DNA from: Cyprinodon diabolis
Lineage: Eukaryota > Chordata > Actinopteri > Cyprinodontiformes > Cyprinodontidae
Length of the DNA: 64,000 nt
Assembly (NCBI GenBank): GCA_030533445.1
Contig: CM060070.1
Coordinates: 48,509,089-48,573,088, forward strand
Direction of reading: 5' to 3'
In this document: positions 10,917 to 19,866 of the stretch, in pieces
How positions within the stretch are numbered: position 1 is the stretch's first letter
Layout: each line of letters opens with the position of its first letter
The notes under the pieces: generated by a model
Seen by the model: the letters and a program-made list of their open reading frames with translations, nothing else
What the model was told of the DNA's origin: nothing
The model's database searches: none
Program-made: the position numbers and the translations under genes

Positions 10917-13355
10917 ATGGGAGCTAATGCGAGCAAACAGACCGAGGGGTTAACGCCTGCCAAACTGGTAATAATGACACACCCCTCCAATAAGCGCAAA
11001 ATTCAAAAATGCATGACAGAATGGCATAAGATGACATCTGGAAGAAACCGTTGGCCTAAAGAGGGCAGCTTTGATCCTTCATGCTGTGACGAGGTTGAAG
11101 AACAATTAAGAAATAAGGAAAAAAGGCGTGACCGAGTGCATTTGCATAAGAAACAGAAACATGCTGAACAGAGAGATATCCTGAGATATTTTAAAGTTGA
11201 ACATCAAAAGAGCCCAACAGCCCCTGACTACACTGATCATAAGCCACCACCCTATCGCCCTAGCATAGCAGGCCTGTACCCAGTAGTAGTAGAATCAGGG
11301 AGCAAGGGAAAGATAACTGGACAACTTAAATTAGTATTAGAAGAGGAAGAGGAAGAAATAGAAATAACAGAAGAAGAAATAAACAACACACCACAGACAG
11401 AGTGTAAATACCGTGATGGAGAAGACGATTGGGAGAGAACCCCAGAAGTAAGGAGAAAAGCTCCCCATAGTCGTTCCCTACCCCCAGCACGTCGCAGGCA
11501 TTCACCATATCAAAGAGGCCCCATAAGCCACTCAGAACCCAGGACCAAGTCATCGTTGAAAAAATCAGCAAAACACTCAGAGCCCGTGACCAAGCTAGTC
11601 TTGGATGAATCGCCAGAACTAATGGAACAAATAAACCAGGAGGTGGTGGAGCTGACGAAAGAATATGTAAAACTCATAGCGAAGGAGGAAAAATTGGAAA
11701 AAGAAGTACAAATGAAACGACTAAAGCATTTGAAAGAAAAATTGAAGAAATTTGAGGAAGTATTAGAAAAACAGAAAAGGATGGAAACAGAGCAGCTCAT
11801 ACTACAGGCCCGAAATGACGCCCCAGATCAGGCAAATCCATGGACTAAGGCCTTGATTGAAGAAGCTAAAATAAAAGAGGGAGAGGAGAGAAGAAGCGAG
11901 GAGGAAGTCTTCATAGAGAGTGAGGAGACCGACTGGTTGCATGATGGAATGGAAGAAGAAGGCTCAGACATGCCACTGTCAACAGACCCATGCCATAAGG
12001 GGTTAAAGGAGAAAGACAGACCAGCGACCAAAGGACGGGAGCCACTCACAGCTGAATGTGAAGTGGACCTGCAAATAGAAAAAAGCGGCCCTCACTCAAT
12101 GATGACCAGGTACCAAGCACGACAGCAGAAGACAGAGTCAGATCAAAAAAAGGCCTATATGGCTCCCCTGCTGTCTAAAGGACCTCAAGAAGACAGATAT
12201 GTGCCATGGTCATTTATGGACATGATCACACTTGCTGGAAGGCTGACCCCGTTGGCAGATGGTGCTGACAGGTGGATAGAAAAGCTGGAAGAAATCACTG
12301 GAGGCATCAATCTGGCAGCTGGAGACATCAAGGCATTGCTGATTAAGACAGCAGGACACTCAGCAGCCAGAGAAGTGTTTGACGAAGCCCAGCTTCCAAG
12401 GGTCATGACCTCACACCAGTATGACAAGATACCATTCAACCAAATAAGACCCAAGGTGTGGGCAGCCGTAAGGAACAAATACCCCACCTGCAGTGATCCA
12501 ACTAAGCTGAGACAAGAATGCCTAAAGGATGATGAAAGCCCCGCCCAGTTTCTGCACAGGTTCCAACAGAAATGGAAAACAGAGACTGGAAGTGATGGGA
12601 ATGAACTGAAAACATCTGGCCCTCTATTCAGAACCTACATCAGAGAGGCCATGCCCAAAGAAGTACAAGCCAAACTGGACGGAGTTGTGGGGCTCATGAA
12701 GATGGACTGGCCTCTGTTCTCCGAGCATGTTAATCACTATATAAACATGCATCGGGCCGAGAAACGGGCCTTTGATGACCAAAGCAAGATGCTGGCCACC
12801 AAGCTAACCCAGCTGCAGATTGGGGAATTGTCCAAAGCAAAGAAAGAGAAGCCCAAGCATCAAGCTGCACTGACTGTGGTGGCCACACCCCCAACCGAGG
12901 GAGCACCAACAGGGGAGGCAGTGGTACAAGCACCAGTAGTGTCTCCTGTTATTCCTCCACCCACACAGCAGATGCAGTATCCAGCAGCGCCACTCGTGGG
13001 AGGAGCCCTGCCACAGCAGACCCAACCCCAACCAGTCCCTCCTATTTATGTGCATCTAAACCAAGGAGGAGGTCCCCAACAAGCAACGTTCGGAAGGGGA
13101 CGAGGGGGGCCACCTATGCGGGGAAGATGGAGAGGCCCACAAGGAGCCCCAAGAAGGCCCCCTCAAGGCCAATACCAGCAGATGCCACAAGCAGGTCCAG
13201 ACATGGGACAACAGCGAGTGAGAATGCAATGCTGGGGATGTGGACAAATTGGACACATACAAAGAGACTGCCCCACTAACCCATGGATGGGACCCCAGCC
13301 CCCTACTGCGGGACCAGCCATCTATGGAACGGGACAAGACACGTACTGGCTATAG
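10917..13355 (+). CDS. gag: Retroviral Gag polyprotein
   Basis: An intact 812-codon frame. The start ATG has a good context (GCCATGG) and gives MGANASK, a plausible N-myristoylation signal, followed by a basic matrix region. Adjacent late-domain motifs are PTAP (residues 100-103) and PPPY (110-113). Acidic stretches and a charged coiled coil lie at about 230-295. A capsid-like helical region runs from about residue 430 (LTPLADGADRWIEKLEEITG), then a proline/glutamine and RGRGG-rich nucleocapsid linker. One zinc knuckle, CWGCGQIGHIQRDC, has C772, C775, H780 and C785. At 812 residues it is longer than typical gammaretroviral Gag. It ends in UAG at 13353, after which the same frame stays open into protease, as in readthrough-type gammaretroviruses. 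Confidence 0.92.
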   Translation: MGANASKQTEGLTPAKLVIMTHPSNKRKIQKCMTEWHKMTSGRNRWPKEGSFDPSCCDEVEEQLRNKEKRRDRVHLHKKQKHAEQRDILRYFKVEHQKSPTAPDYTDHKPPPYRPSIAGLYPVVVESGSKGKITGQLKLVLEEEEEEIEITEEEINNTPQTECKYRDGEDDWERTPEVRRKAPHSRSLPPARRRHSPYQRGPISHSEPRTKSSLKKSAKHSEPVTKLVLDESPELMEQINQEVVELTKEYVKLIAKEEKLEKEVQMKRLKHLKEKLKKFEEVLEKQKRMETEQLILQARNDAPDQANPWTKALIEEAKIKEGEERRSEEEVFIESEETDWLHDGMEEEGSDMPLSTDPCHKGLKEKDRPATKGREPLTAECEVDLQIEKSGPHSMMTRYQARQQKTESDQKKAYMAPLLSKGPQEDRYVPWSFMDMITLAGRLTPLADGADRWIEKLEEITGGINLAAGDIKALLIKTAGHSAAREVFDEAQLPRVMTSHQYDKIPFNQIRPKVWAAVRNKYPTCSDPTKLRQECLKDDESPAQFLHRFQQKWKTETGSDGNELKTSGPLFRTYIREAMPKEVQAKLDGVVGLMKMDWPLFSEHVNHYINMHRAEKRAFDDQSKMLATKLTQLQIGELSKAKKEKPKHQAALTVVATPPTEGAPTGEAVVQAPVVSPVIPPPTQQMQYPAAPLVGGALPQQTQPQPVPPIYVHLNQGGGPQQATFGRGRGGPPMRGRWRGPQGAPRRPPQGQYQQMPQAGPDMGQQRVRMQCWGCGQIGHIQRDCPTNPWMGPQPPTAGPAIYGTGQDTYWL

Positions 13356-13982
13356 GGGTGCCCAGAGAAACCTGATGGAGAGGCTATTCTACCTGTATTA
13401 ACCCAACGTCCACAAACAGAACCCACCATTGATGTCACAATATATGACAGCCATCATCGCTTCATGATTGATACAGGAGCGGCCTACTCCTGTATAGGAA
13501 AAAGTGGAATTGGCCTGCCTCTCTCAGCATCAAAGATTCGAACAGTAGGTTTCTCTGGGAAGACCCAAATAATACCCATGACTAAGCCAGTTCCCATGAT
13601 CATAGGTGAAAAGACTGTGTGTGCACCACTGCTTTACTCAGAAGATACGCCCATAAATCTGCTGGGTAGAGATGTGCTGTGCCAGCTCAATGCTAAAATC
13701 AAATGTACCCCGAATGGAATTTCTTTTGAAGCAATAGACGACAATGAAGCCTACATGATGCCACTGGGTCTACAAAAGACCCCACAGACAACAAGTCATG
13801 AACCAGAAGACCAAGTATTTTGGCTGAAACTCACATCACCAACTTCCTTCCTCCAACTAGAGTGGGAAACATGGAGACCCCTGATAATGAATCACTATGA
13901 GAACTCCAAAGAACCCTTTCTCCCTCTCCATTGTACCATGTTTTATGACAAAGGCAAAACACATGATTGCAGACGAGTATGA
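13356..13982 (+). CDS. pro: Retroviral protease region of Pol (readthrough of gag UAG)
   Basis: It continues in the gag frame directly after UAG, with no need for a frameshift. The catalytic motif DTGA (13470-13481, in FMIDTGAAYSC) and the later LLGRDVLCQL segment are the two signatures of an aspartic retropepsin. The frame closes at 13980. Reverse transcriptase lies in the +1 frame, open from at least 13897. Retroviruses normally use -1 shifts, so a +1 relation more likely marks an indel in this copy near 13,900-13,982 than a programmed event. No compensating stop is seen inside the protease itself. Confidence 0.88.
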   Translation, partial: GCPEKPDGEAILPVLTQRPQTEPTIDVTIYDSHHRFMIDTGAAYSCIGKSGIGLPLSASKIRTVGFSGKTQIIPMTKPVPMIIGEKTVCAPLLYSEDTPINLLGRDVLCQLNAKIKCTPNGISFEAIDDNEAYMMPLGLQKTPQTTSHEPEDQVFWLKLTSPTSFLQLEWETWRPLIMNHYENSKEPFLPLHCTMFYDKGKTHDCRRV

Positions 13983-15966
13983 GTCACATGACTTAGGACC
14001 CATGGTTCAAAAAGCCAAGCAAGTTACTGAATGGGTCAACACAGCATGGGACTGCATTAAATTATCCAAAGATGGACTGTTCTTTAAGATCTCATTCTCA
14101 CAAGCTGATGAAGTCATAGCAGAACACATTAAAGTTCCTGGGAAAAGACAAATGGCAGTGGCAGCAGAACATGAATCCCTATTAGAACAGGTCCCAGAGC
14201 AAGTATGGTCTAAAAGTAAAACAGATGTAGGATTAGTGAAATCAGCAGACCCCATCAAATTCACCATCAAACCAAATGCTAAATTGCCCTTCCAAAGACA
14301 ATACCCACTTAAAAGAGAAGCAGTAGAAGGAATACAGCCTATTATTACAGGATTAGAAACAGCAGGAGTTCTTAAACCAACAGCAAGTCCCTGTAACACG
14401 CCAATTTTTCCCATCAGAAAACCCAACAGTAATGACTATAGACTAGTCCATGATCTAAGATTAATTAATGCCATTGTAGCAGAAGAGATACCAGTGGTAC
14501 CAGACCCGCACACATTACTGAGTAATATACCCCCAGGTACCAAATGGTTTACTGTGATAGATCTGTGCTCAGCATTTTTCAGTGTACCGGTCCATCCAGA
14601 TTCTCAGTATTTGTTTGCATTCACCTATAAAGGCCAACAATACACTTATTCACGATTACCACAGGGTTTTGTACACTCACCATCAATTTTCAATCGAGTA
14701 CTGGCAAATGACTTAAATCACCTTGACATACCATCTACAATGTTGATGTATGTTGATGACATTTTGATTTGTTCTGCTTCCAAAGAGCAGTGTGAAAGAG
14801 ACTCCATTACAGTGTTGACTGCTTTGGCAGAAGGAGGACACAAAGTAAGTAAACAAAAATTGCAATTCTGCCAGCAAACAGTGGAATATCTCGGCAGGCA
14901 ACTCAGTGGGGACAAGAGGTGTATTGCACCGTCCCAACTGGAAGCCATAACTCAAATGCCCAAACCTCGGACTGTTGGTCACATGTTGTCTTTCCTTGGC
15001 ATGGCAGGTTACAGCAGACCGTGGGTGTGTGATTATGCCATCAAAACGGCTCCACTGAGAGCACTGATTAAAGCCGCAGGTCAAGGACACCAGTCGGCTC
15101 AATTGCAATGGACAGATGAGGCAGAGGGTGCGTTCCAGCTGCTGAAACAAGATCTCCAAACTGCTCCTGCTCTGGCCAATCCAGATTATGGCAAACCATT
15201 CCATCTCTATGTGGCTGAGCGACAAGGGTATGCATGTGCAGTATTGATGCAAGACACCCCAACAGGTAAACAGCCAATTTCTTATTACAGCACAAAATTA
15301 GATGGTGTCGAAGAGGGTTTGCCTCCCTGCTACCAGGGCTTGGCAGCAGCAGCCTTCGCATACAAAAAGGCCTCAGTTATTACTATGGGCCACCCTATCA
15401 TTTTGTACACATCACATCAATTACATGCACTGCTCACCAGTCCACGTTTTGTGATAACACAAGCTCGTCGAACAGGTTATGAAGTTCTGCTTTCAGGACC
15501 TGACTTAACAATACAACGCTGTACCACCATTAATCCAGCCACAAGAATGGTACTGCCCACAGAAGGTGAGCCCCATGATTGTCTCCAGGAGACGGACACC
15601 TTCATGAAGGTAAGAGAGGACTTATACAATCATCCAATCCCATCTGATTTGACACTGTTCGTAGACGGATCATGTGTCAGAGGTGAGACAGGTAATAGAG
15701 CGGGATATGGAATAGTCCAACTTAACCCTGATGGGACCTTTACCAAAGTACAATCAATGAGCTTAGATCAACCTTGCTCTGCCCAATTGGCAGAGATAAA
15801 AGCATTAACAGCAGCATGTAAATTGGCTAATGGTAAAAGAGTGACAATCTATACTGACAGTGCTTATGGGTACGGGGTATGCCATATAAACGCTAGCATC
15901 TGGAAACAACGAGGGTTTGTTAGAACAGATGGTACCCCAGTGACACATGGGCAAGCAGTAGTATAG
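13897..15966 (+). pseudogene. pol: Reverse transcriptase and RNase H of Pol, cut by an amber
   Basis: The frame contains the full reverse transcriptase: the conserved start around 14,200-14,300, the LPQGF motif and the catalytic YVDD (14749-14760). It continues through the connection domain to RNase H, with LFVDGSC (catalytic D near 15664) and YTDSAYG. It stops at a TAG (15964-15966) inside RNase H. The same frame reopens at once and carries the last RNase H part (KCAAHQ, GNNLADEAAKEA) followed by integrase, so the amber is a premature stop. The first ATG at 13897 is probably not used; this is an internal piece of the polyprotein. Confidence 0.9.
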
Positions 15967-17241
15967 TTAATTAAAGCTATGCAACTTCCATCTGCGTTAG
16001 CTATTGTAAAATGTGCTGCTCATCAAACAGCAAAAACACCTATTGCCATTGGAAATAACTTAGCAGATGAGGCAGCTAAAGAAGCCACAGGTTCAGCAGT
16101 ACAGGGACCAATGGTTCATGTAGCTGAGTGTGAACCCATTACTAATTTGGCCTCCTTAATAGAAGCCCAAAATAACGTATCTGAAGCAGAAAAGCGTCTC
16201 TGGGTGCAAAGGGGGGCAGCTCGGTTAACACACCCCCACGATGGATTGTGGCATAGTTCTCGAGGACATTTTGTATTACCTTTGTCCTTATTACCAACGG
16301 CGATTAAAATAATGCATGGACCTGATCATTGTTCACGAGCCCAAGTTATTCAAAAGTTACAGGCAGTCTGGTGGTCACCTTATATGACACCAATGGTAGA
16401 CAGAGAACTGGCCTTATGTCCGCATTGTCCTAAATATAATGTGCGTAAGATGTTCACACAGCCCTTAGCACATATTCCCATGCCAGACGGTCCCTTCCGC
16501 CATCTGATGATGGATTACGTTGACATGATAACTCGGGTTCAGGGAAAGAGATATATGTTGGTGGTTGTTTGTAGGTTTAGCAGATGGGTAGAAGCATGCC
16601 CCACTGCTAAGAATGACCACAAAGCTGCAGCAAGATTTTTGTGTAAAGAAGTTTTTCCCAGATTTGGCATGCCTGATACAATATCATCTGATAATGGACC
16701 TCATTTTGTTTCACAGGTGATCCAGCAAATGTTTAAACTGTTGTGCATAACACAGAAGTTTGGTTGTGTGTATCATCCCCAGTCACAGGGCTCCGTGGAA
16801 CGAGCTAATGGAGTGCTGAAATCAAAGATAGCAAAGATAATAGCTGACAGCAACAACCGTTTGACTTGGGTGGATGCCTTGCCTGTTGCATTGATGGCAA
16901 TGCGCTCTCAAACTAACCGAATAACCCATCTTACTCCCCATGAAATGCTTACAGGTCGACCAATGCCTCTCCCACAGGTTCGTGGACCCCTGCTGCAGGA
17001 GGTCTCCTTGGCACAGCTTGAACGTGAAATGGGGGACTATCTTAGGTCCTTAACACGCATTCACAGGCTTATATTTCAACAGGTGAAAGCTGCTCACAGC
17101 CGAGACGAGACACACATTCCAGTGGACGTCAGGGACGTTCAAGTTGGTGACAGTGTGTTCATACGCGTCTTTAGACGTCAGTGGAACGAGCCTCTAGGGA
17201 AGGCCCGTTTAAAGTTGTGCTTACCACTCCCACTGCCCTGA
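15967..17241 (+). pseudogene. pol: RNase H tail and integrase of Pol
   Basis: In frame with the preceding RT segment beyond the amber. After the RNase H tail come the integrase HHCC zinc-binding domain (HGPDH, then CPHC near 16417) and the DDE core. The first D is in MMDYVD (about 16510), the second in SSDNGPHF (about 16690), and E is in GSVERANG (16798). The frame breaks near 17,200: VFIRVFRRQWNEP is followed by unrelated sequence in this frame, while the C-terminal GPY/F-type domain continues in another frame. One missing base, or two extra bases, would explain this. Confidence 0.9.
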
Positions 17242-17693
17242 AAGTTGAAGGTAAGCCCTTCTGGTTTCATAAAAACCACTGCACCAGGCATCGGCCTCCA
17301 GACCCACCTGGCCTTGCTCCAGGAGCGACGGGCTCTGCGCATGCTGACAGGGCAGCAACAAGTCTCCCTCCGCAGCACCCCTCCACTAGCTCACAGACTG
17401 TAGATGTTGCACCGGTGTCGGGCACTGATGCGCACCCACTCCCCTCCACGTCCGGCGTCCACAGACGTTCGGCACGTTTGGCAGCCCGCCAATCACCAAT
17501 GCCAGGGGACTCTGAGGATGACAGTGTTCATTCTTATGCTTCCCATCCGCCTTCTGATTCTGGTGGCAATGATGATGATCCTGTTGCCACTGAGACTTCT
17601 TCTGGGTCTCACCCAGATCCATCCGTCGTTCAGGCACTGGACGAACTTCTTTCTTCTGGCCCATCAGATGCTGGTGGAGTCCTGTCCCTTTAA
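17181..17693 (+). pseudogene. pol: Integrase C-terminal domain and tail in shifted frame
   Basis: This frame starts with REGPFKVVLTTPTALKVEG and FWFHKNHCTR, the chromatin/DNA-binding C-terminal part of gamma-type integrases. A long Pro/Ser/Asp-rich tail follows. It stops at TAA (17691-17693), but the same frame stays open to 17835 with similar composition, ending PYAPSSDFD, so even this stop could be a lesion. The ATG at 17181 is not a real start. Confidence 0.75.
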
Positions 17694-17868
17694 CATCCCT
17701 CACCTGCACCTTTCCCTCTCATCCCCTCCCTTTCCCCCTCCTCCTCCGCGTCAAGTGGGCCGTCGATCGACTCGGTCCCGCCCACCCCATCGCCGTCTGG
17801 GCATCTCCCGTATGCGCCTTCTTCAGACTTTGATTAACTTCTTGTTGTATTAACCCTTTGTGGGTTAA

Positions 17869-17880
17869 CAAGGGGGGATC
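17869..17880 (+). promoter_or_regulatory. Purine tract before env
   Basis: AAGGGGGGATCTT precedes the env ATG by a few bases and resembles the 3' polypurine tract (AAAGGGGGGAAA). It could act as a second plus-strand primer site; this is only a sequence resemblance. Confidence 0.35.
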
Positions 17881-17882
17881 TT

Positions 17883-18410
17883 ATGAAAATTAATACTAAC
17901 AGTGCACACACACATTTAATGCGTCACACACAAACATGTGCACTAGCAATGGTAACACTAGCTACTAACCAAGGGGTAATCAATAATAATGATGGAGAAA
18001 ATTTATCACTAATGCATGTGCAAGTCAAAGGATATGATTATGTAATGTCTGAAGAAATTTTAGGTAACTCAATGGGGAAACATTGGCTTGGAATTCCACA
18101 AAGCATGGACTGCCGTGGGGATGGGATGGTGATCATTGAGGTAAGATGCAGAACAAACATATGCCAAAACACACTAACAGGACAAGTAATGACAGTTAAA
18201 AGAGCACATAAAGTGGTGCAACTGATAAACAAAAGGCAGAAAAGAGATCTAGACAAATTAAAGACTGCACACTGGGAAACCAATATGTTCCAACAATGGA
18301 TTCAGTACTCTGTCCAGGCAATGTTCAAAGCCAAAAAGCGCCCGAAAGATGATTGTATAGCCTGTTATAATGTTAAAAAATTACCAGCCCTTCAGATTAT
18401 TCCCGGCTAA
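17883..18410 (+). pseudogene. env: Env N-terminal remnant (surface subunit start)
   Basis: A 175-codon frame that begins just after integrase. It contains a basic cleavage-like site (NKRQKRDLDK, about 18229-18258), then a segment around DDCIACYNVKK that resembles conserved positions in fish retroviral surface proteins. No convincing signal peptide is seen at the first ATG. It ends abruptly at 18408-18410. The rest of the surface subunit and the transmembrane ectodomain, including the usual fusion peptide and CX6CC motif, are absent, so an internal deletion near 18,400 is the simplest reading. Confidence 0.65.
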
Positions 18411-18630
18411 TTGGAACACTCAGCTGAAGGGATTCTGGGATTGGTTTCACAAGCTTGGAAGGGGAAAATATCTTGAGGCAGCAGGAATGATTCTAGGGGC
18501 AGTAATGCTGATTATATTGATAGTTGTGTGTTGCATCATACCCCTTGTTCGGGGACTGGTCTCAAGACTTGTTGTAAGTGTAACTGGTCAGTTCCCAGTT
18601 GTAGAGATACAATTGGACCAAGAGATATAA
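18370..18630 (+). pseudogene. env: Env C-terminal remnant (membrane anchor)
   Basis: In the +1 frame relative to the preceding env piece and overlapping it by 41 bases. From about 18409 it reads as a retroviral TM end: FWDWFHKLG, then a hydrophobic helix (MILGAVMLIILIVVCCIIPL) and a short cytoplasmic tail ending at 18630. The start ATG at 18370 is in the overlap and unlikely to be natural. With the 5' piece it totals far less than a normal 500-650-residue Env. Confidence 0.7.
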
Positions 18631-18660
18631 AACATAACCATGATCACCTTCCACCCTCAC

Positions 18661-18666
18661 CAGGTA
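18661..18666 (+). promoter_or_regulatory. Splice donor after env
   Basis: CAG followed by GTACGT, cutting after 18663. It is the same hexamer as the leader donor at 9747. It lies 33 bp after the env stop and 171 bp before the acceptor at 18834, so a small intron 18664-18834 is possible. Confidence 0.5.
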
Positions 18667-18848
18667 CGTGCATTTCTTTAATAACAACAGTGTATATATA
18701 TAAATATTTTGCATAACAATGACTTATATACTTACTCACGTAGATATAGCAACTTGCATGCTGAATAATCCATAGATATAAGAGATAATATGCCTTCAGA
18801 TGATGCCTAAATTTGCCATACTATGTCCCCACAGGTAGATTATTGAAC

Positions 18849-19484
18849 ATGGCAGAGGCTAGTTATGATGAATATGAAGAAAACCAAATGAATTTACAAG
18901 CTGCACTGGCGTCGTTAGGCCCATCACTAGGGGTAGGATGCCCATATCTTCCTCCCAGGTACCTACTAGATCCTGCAGAGGGGCCAAGCAGTGCACCTTT
19001 GGGTTGGAGCAAACCTATGATGACACCCAGCAGGCAGCCTGAGGATCAACCTATGATGACACCCAGCAGGCAGCCTGATGATCAACCACCATCACCTACT
19101 GGGAAGCCACTGTCCATCTCGATGCCACCAGGGGACCTCAGTATTGATCTCGGTCCAACCAGCACCCCTGCCAGTCCTGAGAATCCCGAGGATCGACGAC
19201 CACCGTCACCCCACCAATATAATTATCCGCCACCACCCATTCCAGGCGTACTGGCTATGTTCATGGTCATAGCAGATGACATAAAGCTTGATCTTGCCGA
19301 AGCTCATCATGTTGCAAAGTTCTTGGCTCATCCGCTGGAGTCATACAACACCAACAGTGATCTCAAGCCTGAAATCACCTCTATGACCAAAACAGTTTAT
19401 GCCCAATTCATGAAGGGCCTGATGAAGCTTTTTGTTTGTGTGTGTGTATTTATGGGTGTGAAAGACCACCTATGTAGGGGATAA
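18849..19484 (+). CDS. Retroviral accessory ORF of unknown function (211 aa)
   Basis: I do not recognise this protein. It lies between env and the 3' LTR and is uninterrupted although env is deleted and pol is broken. A splice acceptor (TATGTCCCCACAG, ending 18834) is 14 bp upstream of the first ATG, which has a strong context (AACATGG). The N-terminus is acidic (MAEASYDEYEENQ). The middle is Pro/Ser-rich with a perfect-in-length 36-bp tandem duplication (19014-19049, 19050-19085; PMMTPSRQPEDQ type) and PxxP stretches (PPPPIPG). The C-terminus is helical (AEAHHVAKFLAHP) and ends after a hydrophobic LFVCVCVFMGV encoded by a (TG)n run. The +1 frame stays open from 19462 to 19666 with a basic KKKSKQRGR, so the end may be frameshifted. 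The layout resembles the 3' accessory genes of walleye retroviruses; no sequence relation is claimed. Confidence 0.7.
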   Translation: MAEASYDEYEENQMNLQAALASLGPSLGVGCPYLPPRYLLDPAEGPSSAPLGWSKPMMTPSRQPEDQPMMTPSRQPDDQPPSPTGKPLSISMPPGDLSIDLGPTSTPASPENPEDRRPPSPHQYNYPPPPIPGVLAMFMVIADDIKLDLAEAHHVAKFLAHPLESYNTNSDLKPEITSMTKTVYAQFMKGLMKLFVCVCVFMGVKDHLCRG

Positions 19485-19854
19485 TTGCAGTGACCTCGTA
19501 ACACAAGATGCTGCTTGGGCATTGGTATTTGCCTCTGCTGAGAAAACAGAATTAGAACATCTTGCTAAAAAAAAAAGTAAGCAACGAGGACGGGTCCTCT
19601 TAAGGGAGCCAAGAGGGGGATCCCTCTTTGTTTTTATATATTCTGTTTTCTGCATTTTATTAGTTTAATATTTACTCAGACACCACCACATCTTATATTA
19701 CTCACTTCTACTATATGGTGTGTATTTAATCTCACGTTTAGTTTAGTGTGCACAATATATATATAAACTTTTGTCACTTGGGTGAGTTCACATTTAAAGT
19801 GTTTTAGATTAGTTATCACCTGCATAATCACGTAAATTGATCCTTTTTAGGATC

Positions 19855-19866
19855 AAAGGGGGGAAA
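19855..19866 (+). promoter_or_regulatory. 3' polypurine tract
   Basis: AAAGGGGGGAAA abuts the 3' LTR at 19867, the standard plus-strand priming site. A small hairpin GATCC/GGATC lies just before it (about 19839-19854). Confidence 0.9.

Noticed and set aside
11326..15361. Minus-strand open frames opposite gag and pol
   Set aside because: Antisense shadows of strongly recognisable retroviral domains; no retroviral antisense gene signature was seen.
17404..17853. 149-codon frame with an arginine-rich end, overlapping the integrase tail
   Set aside because: Considered as a possible overlapping regulatory gene, but the competing frame has integrase-tail composition and this one lacks a supported start or splice site.
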